NCBI GenBank assembly: GCA_020137815.1
Contig: CM035351.1
Location: 220,438 to 284,437 of the forward strand
Direction of reading: 5' to 3'
Length of the DNA stretch: 64,000 bases
From: Hormiphora californensis
Taxonomy: Eukaryota > Ctenophora > Tentaculata > Cydippida > Pleurobrachiidae
In this document: positions 44,926 through 55,600 of the stretch, in pieces
Layout: each line of letters begins with the position of its first letter
Position numbering within the stretch: position 1 is the stretch's first letter
The notes under the pieces: model-generated
What the model was told of the DNA's origin: nothing
Database searches by the model: none
The model's input: the letters and a program-made list of their open reading frames with translations, nothing else
Translations under genes and position numbers: made by a program

Positions 44926-46989
44926 TTAGGGCGGATTCCACGTGTGGTATTTCCGAACTCCATGAATAACACTTCTCCACCCGTCACGATCAGACATAAC
45001 AGTAGCTATCTCGGAGGTCTCCCTGAGTCCCGTGTCCCGCCTGAGTACATCCACAAAGGTCTGCTTTGGTCGCCCTCGCCTGGAATTTCCATGGAGAGGC
45101 TCCCAGAGTATGACCTTGTTGAGCGTAAGTTCAGGATGACGCACAGCGTGACCGGCTAGACGGAGTCTCCTTTCCGCTATTTTGGTGCTAAGGATAGGTA
45201 GATTTCCGATACCGTACAGCGTGGCATTGCTCATTTGAAGGAGGTACTGGTTTTTATTTAGTGCCATCCGTAGCATCCTCGTGTAGGTACCGTTAAGACT
45301 CCTTTCCATGTCTTTGGTGAGCGTCCAGCTTTCGCACCCGTACAAAAGGACTGTTTCAACCGTTGCTACAAAGAGTCTGGCCTTGATCTTGTCGTTCAGC
45401 TTTGAATTCCAAATAGTCCTAAGCCCGTGACACGCATTCCATGCCTTAGCCTTCCTAACCTTAATGTCCCTTTTAGAGTCCCTTACCCATGATCCAAGAT
45501 ATTTAAAGTCCTCGCTCAACTTTATCCTAGTGCCATCGATGCTGTGGAGAGGACCGGGGTCTGGTATACCCTCAACCATGAACTCTGTCTTCGCCCGGTT
45601 TATCTCGAGACCCACCTCCTTACAGACACTCTCTACCTCCCGCATGATAACGCCAAGATCTTCCACTGAGTCAGCTAGGAGAGCCACATCATCAGCAAAG
45701 TCTGTGTCAGTAACCCTCTCCGCTCGTACTCTTCTACTCCGGGCTGGCTTCAGTGTGAATCCTATATCAGGGTGCCTCTCCAGTGCTGTTCGCATACAAT
45801 AATCAAGAACGATTATAAATAGGTAGGGCGCTAGAGTATCTCCTTGCAACACCCCGGCAACTATTTCAAATATATCCGTGAGGCCGTCTGGAGTGAGGAC
45901 CTGAGCTCTTGTATTACTGTACATCCACTGGATGAGGTCGACGATCTTCCCTGGGATGCCATAAGCCCTGAGTACTTTGATCATGCGCTTCCGGTTAATG
46001 GAGTCGAAGGCTTTAACAAAATCCAAAAAGGCTACTGCCAGTGGTAGTTGTTTGGCAGTAGCTCCTTCGATGAGTCTCCTAATGGTGAGGATGTGGCTCA
46101 CCGTGGACCGCTCCTCCCTAAAACCGTTCTGTGAATCGAGTAAAACAGTCTCGATGTAAGGCCGTATCCGGTGAAGAAGCATACGGTTCATGGTTTTGGC
46201 AACTATAGAAGTAAGTGAGATGCCCCTATAGTTTCCGGGTTGAGAGAGGTCGCCCTTTTTCGGGACAGGGACAATATTACTCAGGGTCCACTGTTCCGGA
46301 ATTCCCTTTCCGCTCAAGGCATCGTTGCAAAAGGTAAGCACGTGGTCATCAATGTCACATCGCTTCAAGATCTCGGGTGCGATGGCATCATTTCCATAGG
46401 CCTTATCCTCCTTTATCCGATCCTTCGCCTTCTTGAATTCCTCTTCAGTAAAGGGGCCATCGTAGATATCTGCTCGGGGAAACACTTCCGGGATGTCTTG
46501 ATCTACTTCATCCGGTGGTTCTGTCCCGAGGAGCGACTGGAAGTGGCTGAACCATTTGGCTTTCCGATCGTCTGGGGACGCTCCTTCAATTTGGATGGGG
46601 TGTTTGTCCTTCCTCCCAGAGATTTCGTTTACTAGCCTCCATGATTCCTTCGTCTTCGCGTTCCGAGTGGCTCTCTCTACACTCTTGATTTTCCTATCGA
46701 GATGCTCTTCCTCGACGGCCAGGTACGCTTCCGTGAGTGCCTCTTTTCCTTCATTTACAGTGGAACGTGTTTCTTCTGAAGGTGAGGTGTGGTACCTAGC
46801 ACTGGCAGACTCAAGATCCTCTCTTGCCCTCTTCACCCGGAAGTCCTCAGCCACCCGGAAGTCCTCAGCCACAATATCCTTTAATATGCAATGGCGAGAA
46901 CGATACTGTCGATTAACAAGAACTACTACTTCCCAAAATCTCAAAGCCCATTTAACTGAAAGTTTCTTTTCTTGCCTTTTCAATGACAT
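44926..46989 (-). CDS. RTE-like LINE reverse transcriptase (5'-truncated element)
   Basis: Uninterrupted 687-residue frame. RT blocks in order: GNYRGISLTSIVAKTMNR (about residue 260), GFREERST, AFLDFVKAFDSINR (first catalytic Asp), GVLQGDTLAPYLF, TDFADDVALLAD (catalytic Asp pair), then VLLYGCESWTLTK and a C-terminal RLRLAGHAVRHPE...RRGRPKQTF segment. The FADD box and C-terminal layout fit RTE-clade non-LTR elements. No endonuclease was found upstream, so the element is probably 5'-truncated. Downstream (44885-44925) a TAAGTACA-rich tail is consistent with an RTE 3' end. Near residue 45 VAEDFRV is repeated in tandem. The open frame suggests recent activity. Confidence 0.85.
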   Translation of the reverse strand: MSLKRQEKKLSVKWALRFWEVVVLVNRQYRSRHCILKDIVAEDFRVAEDFRVKRAREDLESASARYHTSPSEETRSTVNEGKEALTEAYLAVEEEHLDRKIKSVERATRNAKTKESWRLVNEISGRKDKHPIQIEGASPDDRKAKWFSHFQSLLGTEPPDEVDQDIPEVFPRADIYDGPFTEEEFKKAKDRIKEDKAYGNDAIAPEILKRCDIDDHVLTFCNDALSGKGIPEQWTLSNIVPVPKKGDLSQPGNYRGISLTSIVAKTMNRMLLHRIRPYIETVLLDSQNGFREERSTVSHILTIRRLIEGATAKQLPLAVAFLDFVKAFDSINRKRMIKVLRAYGIPGKIVDLIQWMYSNTRAQVLTPDGLTDIFEIVAGVLQGDTLAPYLFIIVLDYCMRTALERHPDIGFTLKPARSRRVRAERVTDTDFADDVALLADSVEDLGVIMREVESVCKEVGLEINRAKTEFMVEGIPDPGPLHSIDGTRIKLSEDFKYLGSWVRDSKRDIKVRKAKAWNACHGLRTIWNSKLNDKIKARLFVATVETVLLYGCESWTLTKDMERSLNGTYTRMLRMALNKNQYLLQMSNATLYGIGNLPILSTKIAERRLRLAGHAVRHPELTLNKVILWEPLHGNSRRGRPKQTFVDVLRRDTGLRETSEIATVMSDRDGWRSVIHGVRKYHTWNPP

Positions 46990-47162
46990 GGCAAGAAATC
47001 AAAATTAGAAAGAAAATAGGAAAGGGATCGGAAATACAGGAACGGTAGTTGCAAGAAAGAGAAAGAGAGATCAGGTGTTCCTAGCGACATTTCTCCAGGT
47101 GCATGGGTCAGCACACAGTACTCGACAATCATATTGTACCGAGACTTGATGAGAATGGCCCC

Positions 47163-47760
47163 ATAAAGTAGAGATCTAGTTCCCATGGAAACACTAGTAG
47201 AGATCTAGTTCCCATAAGGAACCATAATAAAGTTCAAGAGCGCACCCCATCCAAGAGCGTACCACTTCCAAAAGACACCACTCCAAGAGCTCACCACATC
47301 AAAGAGAGCTCCCCGTCCAGAAGATACCGCGCGCAGGGGACACCACGCGCAAAAGAGACCGCACGCGCAAATACAACGCCGCGCTGGTCTCTTCTGCGCG
47401 TGGTGTCCCCTGCGCGTGGTATCTTCTTGATGGGGAGCTCTCTTTGATGTGGTGCGCTCTTGAAGTGGTGTCTTCTGGAGGTGGTGCGCTCTTGGATGTG
47501 GTCTCTTTTGGGTGTGGTGCGCTCTCAGGTGTGGTCTCTCTTCGATAGGGTGCGCTCTCAGGTGTGGTCTCTCTTTGATTGGGTACGCTCTTGGGTGCTC
47601 TTGGAGGCTCTTGAACTTTATTATGGTTCCTTATGGAAACACTAGTAGAGATCTAGTTGCCATGGAAACACTAGTAGAGATCTAGTTGCCATGGAAACAC
47701 TAGTAGAGATCTAGTTCCCATGGAAACACTAGTAGAGATCTAGTTGCCATGGAAACATTG
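47163..47760. repeat. 29-bp tandem repeat split by a foldback element
   Basis: Units of AGTAGAGATCTAGTTGCCAT and GGAAACACT occur on both sides (47168-47216 and 47632-47760) of the palindromic element, showing insertion into the array. 46990-47162 holds no recognised feature. Confidence 0.85.
47212..47635. mobile_element. 420-bp foldback element
   Basis: A 30-bp perfect terminal inverted repeat (CCATAAGGAACCATAATAAA, then GTTCAAGAGC) and a nearly complete palindrome through the centre, where CGCGCAGGGGACACCACGCG is mirrored. Arms consist of diverged short repeats (AAGAGCGCACC-like). A TA duplication is possible but cannot be told from the palindromic end. Confidence 0.75.
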
Positions 47761-49376
47761 AGAGCGACAGAGCGTGCTGTTTGTAGTAGGACGGTACTAG
47801 CAGTACACGGTAAAAAACATGCTGTTATGATATACCTATTGGGTGGCGGCCCTGATTTGATGGGAGGTCCAATCATATTAAGTAGGGGAAGTGTTTGTAC
47901 TGATGGAAGTGTTTGTAGTACTCCTGATGATGATGATAGTAAACATCTAGCATACAGCTGCTGTGTGTTGGTCCTTGGAAGACGCCATGGCCCCCCTCAT
48001 AAATCATAATACAAAATCATCTATATTACTAGTAAGCTAGGAAGTATAACAGGGGGTAGGCCAAAGGCAGAAGCCTGATACATAAAACATCAACCGGTAC
48101 ACCTTTCCAAGTTTGACTTGCAACCTGCTTCTAACACAATAACACATGTGACATGGCTGAGTGAATTGTCAGGACCATCTAACAGACTTTATCATATAAT
48201 ACTGAAGTCGGCACCTCAAACATTCGTCTCTACCAGATTCAGGATTCGCGTGGGAACAAAGACGGTCGCGACGTGCCCAAGATTCTGGACGAGACTGATT
48301 ATTCTAAGAATTCATGAAGACCCGACTGGGATTAGTTTGGAGCTCTGTGGCCGGCATAGATAAATAATGAACGGGTTACGACTTACGGGCCTTGAGTGAT
48401 TGGAAATTGGACCATTTTTTTTTAATTTTTTTTAAAAGGGGGGAGGGTGGCGGCCAACATCGGCCTGAATATAAATACGTGTAGACACTTGACAATGATA
48501 AAAACTGTAATAAATTAAATATAAAATGAGTCTATTGCCCCACTTGATATAGCTGCTCGTCCCTGTTGCCCTCGCCCCTCGCCCCTCAATCTACCCCGAT
48601 GCCCCCTGATGGAAACAGTTATTGATCGCACCATGGCGAATGATAGTCTGAGTCGAAGATAACGGATGCATTGGTCGTAGGTGTATCCCGTTTGGCAAAC
48701 GTTGCTGGCAGCGCGGGATAAGGCAGCGCTTTTCAAGTATCCCGTTTTCTTGCAAAAAAACGTCTGAAAATCCGTCGTGTTTTTGGTTTTACATTTTGAA
48801 ACGCGCGCATGATCACGGCGCGTCATAAATCCGCAGACTATTTTACTTGATTCTGCGCCCGTCAGATAATAATAGTTAGGGGCGGGAAGGAGATTTTTGG
48901 CCTCGAATGGGAAATTGAACGCAACCAGCCGATTTCTTCACCAATGTGTCCCTAAGGGTCCCCTATAACAACTAATAAACCGATCTTAGGCCGATCCAGG
49001 TTGAAAAGTGATTCATTATCATACTTTAAAAAAATCAGTTAAAATTAAAACACTCATCTCATTATCTTCAAACAGAATTAAATACCAATACAGAAATTTG
49101 TAGCAGACTTTTCAAACGTTAAATTTAATTAACATTTAAGATTCTAATAATAAGATTATTATTATAACAATAACAGATCATAATCATTCTAATTCATAGT
49201 TATTAAGAAAGTTCCATTTGTGAAGCCTAAACAGTCAGTAAACTAGAAAATATTTGCATGATATTTCAGTGAGTAAAACTGGCCTCAAAAACCATGGTTG
49301 AAAATAAGAATTTGTCAAACAGAGCGTCTTCAGAAAAAACAATCTCACACACTCACACGTCCACTAAATCGTCCAT
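47761..49376. other. Downstream of the ARL6IP5 homologue; dispersed repeat
   Basis: At 48693-48742 lies the second copy of the GC-rich segment seen at 21303-21352 (core CAGCGCGGGATAAGGCAGCG) with CGCGCGCATGAT further on. A plus-strand frame of 86 codons at 47749-48009 has no recognised domain. The remainder is unique AT-rich sequence. Confidence 0.45.
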
Positions 49377-50215
49377 CTACTTGCCCTTCACCTCGATGGC
49401 AAGAGACCGTATCCAGGAAGATTTGCCCTCCAAGCACTCAATAAGGTGGCCCATGGGCGTGGGGACAACACGGAGAGTTTCCACTGCACTGTTCACCTTG
49501 TTCTTCATATTCCGTGCCCGCAGGGAGGCATGCACAAACGTGACTGAAAATAGAACATCATCAACAATAATAATCTGATTATTATAATACTTATATTAAT
49601 CACCAGCTGCAGCATATTAGTGGGCCAGAAAAATAAGGAGCTCCCCCCCCCCCCCCAAAAAGGAACAGGCAGGCAGAAACACAAGTATCTAGTTACTTAC
49701 AAATAATGGGAATAACAAAAGAACAGAGGGTGTAGAGGATAGCAGGTCCATGGCCCATGAGCCCAGCTCCAATGCCAATGGCCAGGGCAGGGGCAGGTCC
49801 GTATTGGGTTCTATCTCGGAAGGAGATGGCGCCAAGTAGTAGACTTAGAATGAACATTCCGGTTAGGTACTTGTGGAGATTCATCGCACTGGGGATGGGA
49901 TTGTTGGGAGTTGTTTAGGAGATGTTAGGGAGTTGTTGAGTAAGAGATGGGACGGGAGTGTGGACACAACACTATCAAGAGAGTGGGAATCTAATATCAG
50001 GTTCTTGCTCTTCTACATATAATTTACAATTACCTGTAGCAGACGGTAATAAAAGCGAAGATTATGAAATAGTTGGTCTGGTAATAGAGGAGGTTTTGTT
50101 TCACTCTGTTATACCATCGAGAGCTGTCTCCCACAGCAGGACTAGTGAAATTAGCATCGGAGATGAAGTCAGCGACAGTCCGAAATGGCGCTATCTCAAC
50201 ACGGGGTCCTTCCAT
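49377..50215 (-). CDS. ARL6IP5: PRA1-family protein 3 (ARL6IP5/JWA-like)
   Basis: Three exons in phase (50215-50034, 49888-49701, 49543-49377) give 178 residues, near the vertebrate length of 188. Donors GTAATT and GTAAGT, acceptors CCCCAG and TTTCAG. Diagnostic blocks: RWYNRVKQNLLYYQTNYF before the first membrane segment, two hydrophobic hairpins (about residues 50-68 and 70-125), then FVHASLRARNMKNK and PTPMGHLIE in the cytosolic tail. Family members are four-pass ER/Golgi membrane proteins that bind prenylated Rab/Arl GTPases and modulate trafficking and glutamate transporters in vertebrates. Its 5' end lies about 520 bp downstream of the stop of the EFCAB5-like gene on the same strand. 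Confidence 0.92.
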
Positions 50216-50519
50216 GGCTATTATAATACAGGGGGATAGGGGTTAATAAAATGGATATCAGGGGGCAATATAGGGGAAATAGGGGGTCAATAAAATGCGG
50301 AAATGAGGTCATATTATGGGGAGAGAGTCAAACAATTTGAATATATGAAGTTCATAATAGAAACGGCCTAACAAAACACTATTTACACACTCTATAATAC
50401 ATTTGATTTACATATACTGCATACAAAAACACATGTTTGGTATAAAATGAGATATAAATATGGTGGAGATATGAATATATTCTGCAAAGTAGGAGGAGAA
50501 TGGAGACTCCAATTATCGT

Positions 50520-50800
50520 GACTCTCCCATCCACCGATAGATTAGCGGGACTCTCCCACTCCCATCCATGACCCACTGGTAGATTGGCGGGACTCTCCCA
50601 TCCAAAACACACTGGTAGATTGGCGGGACTCTCCCATCCAAAACACACTGGTAGATTAGCGGGACTCTCCCATCCAAAACACACTGGCAGATTAACGGGA
50701 CTCCCCCACTCCCATCCATTACCCACTGGTAGATTAGCGGGACTCCCCCACTCTGAGGACGCTGATTACATCCATTACCCACTGGTAGAGGAGGTAGGTT
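50520..50800. repeat. 41-47-bp repeat derived from the 3' end of the EFCAB5-like coding region
   Basis: On the minus strand the unit contains CTACCAGTG(G/T)GT, TGGATGGGAG and GAGTCCCGCTAAT, i.e. the last codons and the TAA stop of the preceding gene, repeated about six times into the presumed 3' UTR. Confidence 0.8.
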
Positions 50801-52589
50801 GGCATACTGCCACCCTTCTTGACATCCTTGGCAGTGAGGCCCTTTAGTCGGTCGTTAACCTTGTGGATATCAATATTCTGATCTTTTGAGAGAGGATCGA
50901 ACCTGGATAACTTCCTCAGTAGCTCACCATTGATGAACTGAAAACATGGGTGGTTAGATCTTCTAATAACTTGAATCAGATGGGGGCCGGGGTGAGGGGT
51001 GGTTAGATATTCTAATAACTTGAATCAGTTATTAAATATATGGGTGGTTAGATTGTCTAATTTGTAGGTTAGAACATGGATTCAACTCAGGCCCAGTGGC
51101 ACTAATTAATCAGAAGTTTTACATTAACTTGTTGAGTACTGGCCACTAGGGGGGGGGGGGTACTAAATAGTTACCGTTTTGATTTTAGTCCACTAGGGGG
51201 GGGGGGTACTAGATAGTTACCGTTTTGATTTTAGTCCACTAGGGGGGGGGGGGTACTAAATAGTTACCGTTTTGATTTTAGTCCACTAGGGGGGGGGGTA
51301 CTAAATAATTACCGTTTTGATTTTAGTCCACTAGGGGGGGGGGGTACTAAATAGTTACCGTTTTGATTTTAGTCCACTAGGGGGGGGGGGGTACTAAATA
51401 ATTACCGTTTTGATTTTAGTCCACTAGGGGGGGGGGGGTACTAAATAGTTACCGTTTTGATTTTAGTCCACTAGGGGGGGGGGGTACTAAATAATTACCG
51501 TTTTGATTTTAGTCCACTAGGGGGGGGGGGGGGGTACTAAATAATTACCGTTTTGATTTTAGTCCACTAGGGGGGGGGGGGGTACTAAATAATTACCGTT
51601 TTGATTTTGGTCCACTAGGGGGGGGGGGGTACTAAATAATTACCGTTTTGATTTTAGTCCACTAGGGGGGGGGGGTACTAGATAATTACCGTTTTGATTT
51701 GGTCCACTAGGGGGGGGGGTACTAAATAATTACCGTTTTGATTTGGTCCACTAGGGGGGGGGGTACTAAATAATTACCGTTTTGATTTTAGTCCACTAGG
51801 GGGGGGGGTACTAAATAATTACCGTTTTGATTTTAGTCCACTAGGGGGGGGGGGTACTAAATAGTTACCGTTTTGATTTTAGTCCACTAGGGGGGGGGGT
51901 ACTAAATAATTACCGTTTTGATTTTAGTCCACTAGGGGGGGGGGGGGGGTACTAAATAATTACCGTTTTGATTTTAGTCCACTAGGGGGGGGGGGGGTAC
52001 TAAATAATTACCGTTTTGATTTAGTACACGGGGGGGGGGTACTAAATAATTACCGTTTTGATTTTAGTCCACTAGGGGGGGGGTACTAAATAGTTACCGT
52101 TTTGATTTTAGTCCACTAGGGGGGGGGGGTACTAAATAATTACCGTTTTGATTTTAGTCCACTAGGGGGCTAGGGGGGGGGGGGTACTAAATAATTACCG
52201 TTTGTTTAGTCCCCTAGGGGGGGGGGGGGGATACTAATAATTACCGTTTGATTTTAGTCCATAGGGGGGGGGGTACTAAGATAATTACCGTTTTGATTTA
52301 GTCCACTCGGGGGGGGGGTACTACAAGATACCCTTAATTTTAGTCCACTAGGACACAGGGTAGGGGGGGGTACTAAATAATTACCGTTTTATTTCAGACA
52401 GGGGGGGGTTTTTAAATAAGAGGGACTGTTGAGTTTAGTCCATAGGGGGGGGGTACAAATAATACGTTTGATTAGTAGCACTAGGGGGGGGACTGAAGTT
52501 ACCGTTGGATTTTTGTCCACTAGGGGGGGTTATATTACTTTTTGCAGGGTGGGGGGGTCTAAATAATTACCGTTTGATTTTAGTCCATA

Positions 52590-52670
<81 letters not shown>

Positions 52671-55600
52671 TTACCGTTTTGATTTTAGTCCACTAGGGGG
52701 GGGGGTACTAAATAATTACCGTTTGATTTTAGTCCACTAGGGGGGGGGGGTACTAAAATATTACCGTTTGATTTTAGTCCACTAGGGGGGGGGGGGTACT
52801 AAATAAGTTACCGTTTTGATTTTAGTCCACTAGGGGGGGGGGGGTACTAAATAATTACCGTTTTGATTTTAGTCCACTAGGGGGGGGGGGGTACTAAATA
52901 ATTACCGTTTTGATTTTAGTCCACTAGGGGGGGGTACTAAATAGTTACCGTTTTGATTTTAGTCCACTAGGGGGGGGGGGTACTAAATAATTACCGTTTT
53001 GATGTTAGTCCACTAGGGGGGGGGGGTACTAAATAATTACCGTTTTGATTTTAGTCCACTAGGGGGGGGGGGTACTAAATAATTACCGTTTTGATTTTAG
53101 TCCACTAGGGGGGGGGGGGGTACTAAATAGTTACCGTTTTGATTTTAGTCCACTAGGGGGGGGGGGGTACTAAACATTTACCGTTTTGATTTTAGTCCAC
53201 TAGGGGGGGGGGGGTACTAATTAATTACCGTTTTGATTTTAGTCCACTAGGGGGGGGGGGGTACTAAATAGTTACCGTTTTGGGGGGGGGGGTACTAAAT
53301 AGTTACCGTTTTGATTTTAGTCCACTAGGGGGGGGGGGGTACTAAATAATTACCGTTTTGATTTTAGTCCACTAGGGGGGGGGGGGGTACTAAATAATTA
53401 CCGTTTTTATTTTAGTCCACTAGGGGGGGGGGGGTACTAAATAGTTACCGTTTTGATTTTAGTCCACTAGGGGGGGGGGGTACTAAATAATTACCGTTTT
53501 GATTTTAGTCCACTAGGGGGGGGGGGTACTAAATAGTTACCGTTTTGATTTTAGTCCACTAGGGGGGGGGGGGTACTAAATAATTACCGTTTTGATTTTA
53601 GTCCACTAGGGGGGGTACTAAATAATTACCGTTTTGATTTTAGTCCACTAGGGGGGGGGTACTAAATAATTACCGTTTTGATTTTAGTCCACTAGGGGGG
53701 GGGGGGTACTAAATAATTACCGTTTGGGGGGGGGGTACTAAATAATTACCGTTTTGATTTTAGTCCACTAGGGGGGGGAGGTACTAAATAATTACCGTTT
53801 TGATTTTAGTCCACTAGGGGGGGGGGGGGGTACTAAATAGTTACCGTTTTGATTTTAGTCCACTAGGGGGGGGGGGGGTACTAAATAGTTACCGTTTTGA
53901 TTTTAGTCCACTAAGGGGGGGGGGTACTAAATAGTTACCGTTTTGGGGGGGGGGGGGGGGGGGGGTACTAAATAATTACCGTTTTGATTTTAGTCCACTA
54001 GGGGGGGGGGGGGGGGTACTAAATAATTACCGTTTTGATTTTAGTCCACTAAGGGGGGGGGGGGTACTAAATAATTACCGTTTTGATTTTAGTCCACTAG
54101 GGGGGGGGGGTACTAAATAATTACCGTTTTGATTTTAGTCCACTAGGGGGGGGGGGGTACTAAACATTTACCGTTTTGATTTTAGTCCACTAGGGGGGGG
54201 GGGGTACTAAATAATTACCGTTTTGATTTTAGTCCACTAAGGGGGGGGGGGGGTACTAAATAATTACCGTTTTGATTTTAGTCCACTAGGGGGGGGGGGG
54301 TACTAAACATTTACCGTTTTGATTTTAGTCCACTAGGGGGGGGGGGGGTACTAAATAGTTACCGTTTTGATTTTAGTCCACTAGGGGGGGGGGGTACTAA
54401 ATAATTACCGTTTTGATTTTAGTCCACTAGGGGGGGGGGTACTAAATAATTACCGTTTTGATTTTAGTCCACTAGGGGGGGGGGTACTAAATAATTACCG
54501 TTTTGATTTTAGTCCACTAGGGGGGGGGGGGTACTAAATAGTTACCGTTTTGATTTTAGTCCACTAGGGGGGGGGTACTAAATAATTACCGTTTTGATTT
54601 TAGTCCACTAGGGGGGGGGGGGGTACTAAATAATTACCGTTTTGATTTTAGTCCACTAGGGGGGGGGGTACTAAATAATTACCGTTTTGATTTTAGTCCA
54701 CTAGGGGGGGGGGGTACTAAATAGTTACCGTTTTGATTTTAGTCCACTAGGGGGGGGGGGGGTACTAAATAATTACCGTTTTGGGGGGGGGGGGGTACTA
54801 AATAATTACCGTTTTGATTTTAGTCCACTAGGGGGGGGGGGTACTAAATAATTACCGTTTTGATTTTAGTCCACTCGTGGAGGTCTGCCTCTCCACAGAT
54901 GCCCAACATCAACATTACTACTTGGATCACAGTAGCAATAATGGGAGGAGGTTCATTGTAACTCTTTATCTCAGACAGGGCACTAGGATGAGGTTATTAT
55001 ATGTTAGAGAGGGCACTGATATGAGGTTATAGATTGTCAAAAGAAGTTGGGAGAGATATGGGTAGGTGAAAGTAATAGTACTATGATATATCTGTGATGA
55101 GAGTTGGATCCGGTTGGATCATGCAGCCCCTTCTCAGTTCTTACTTGACATCCATTGATCTTCTTCTTGAGGGAGGGGCAGGGTGGGGTATAACAAGGGA
55201 GGGGGTTATAACAGGGGTCGGGGAGAGGGGGTTGTAGCCCCGTTCTAACTAACTTGACATCCATTGATGACATCCATCTTGAGGGAGGGGGGGCGGGGTG
55301 GGGTATAACAAGGGAGGGGGTTACAGGGAGAGGGGAGAGGGGGTTGTAGCCCCGTTCTAAACTAACTTGACATCCATTGATGACATCTTCTTGAGGGAGG
55401 GGGCGGGGCGGGGTATAACAAGGGAGGGGGTTACAGGGGTCGGGGAGAGGGGGTTGTAGCCCCGTTCTAACTTACTTGACATCCATTGATCTTCTTCTTG
55501 AGGGGGTGGGGTGGGGTGGGGTATAACAAGGGAGGGGGTTATAACAGGGGTCGGGGAGAGGGGGGTTGTAGCCCCGTTCTAACTAACTTGACATCCATTG

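Noticed and set aside
47749-48009. 86-codon plus-strand frame
   Set aside because: Begins inside the 29-bp repeat and shows no recognisable domain or splice signals.
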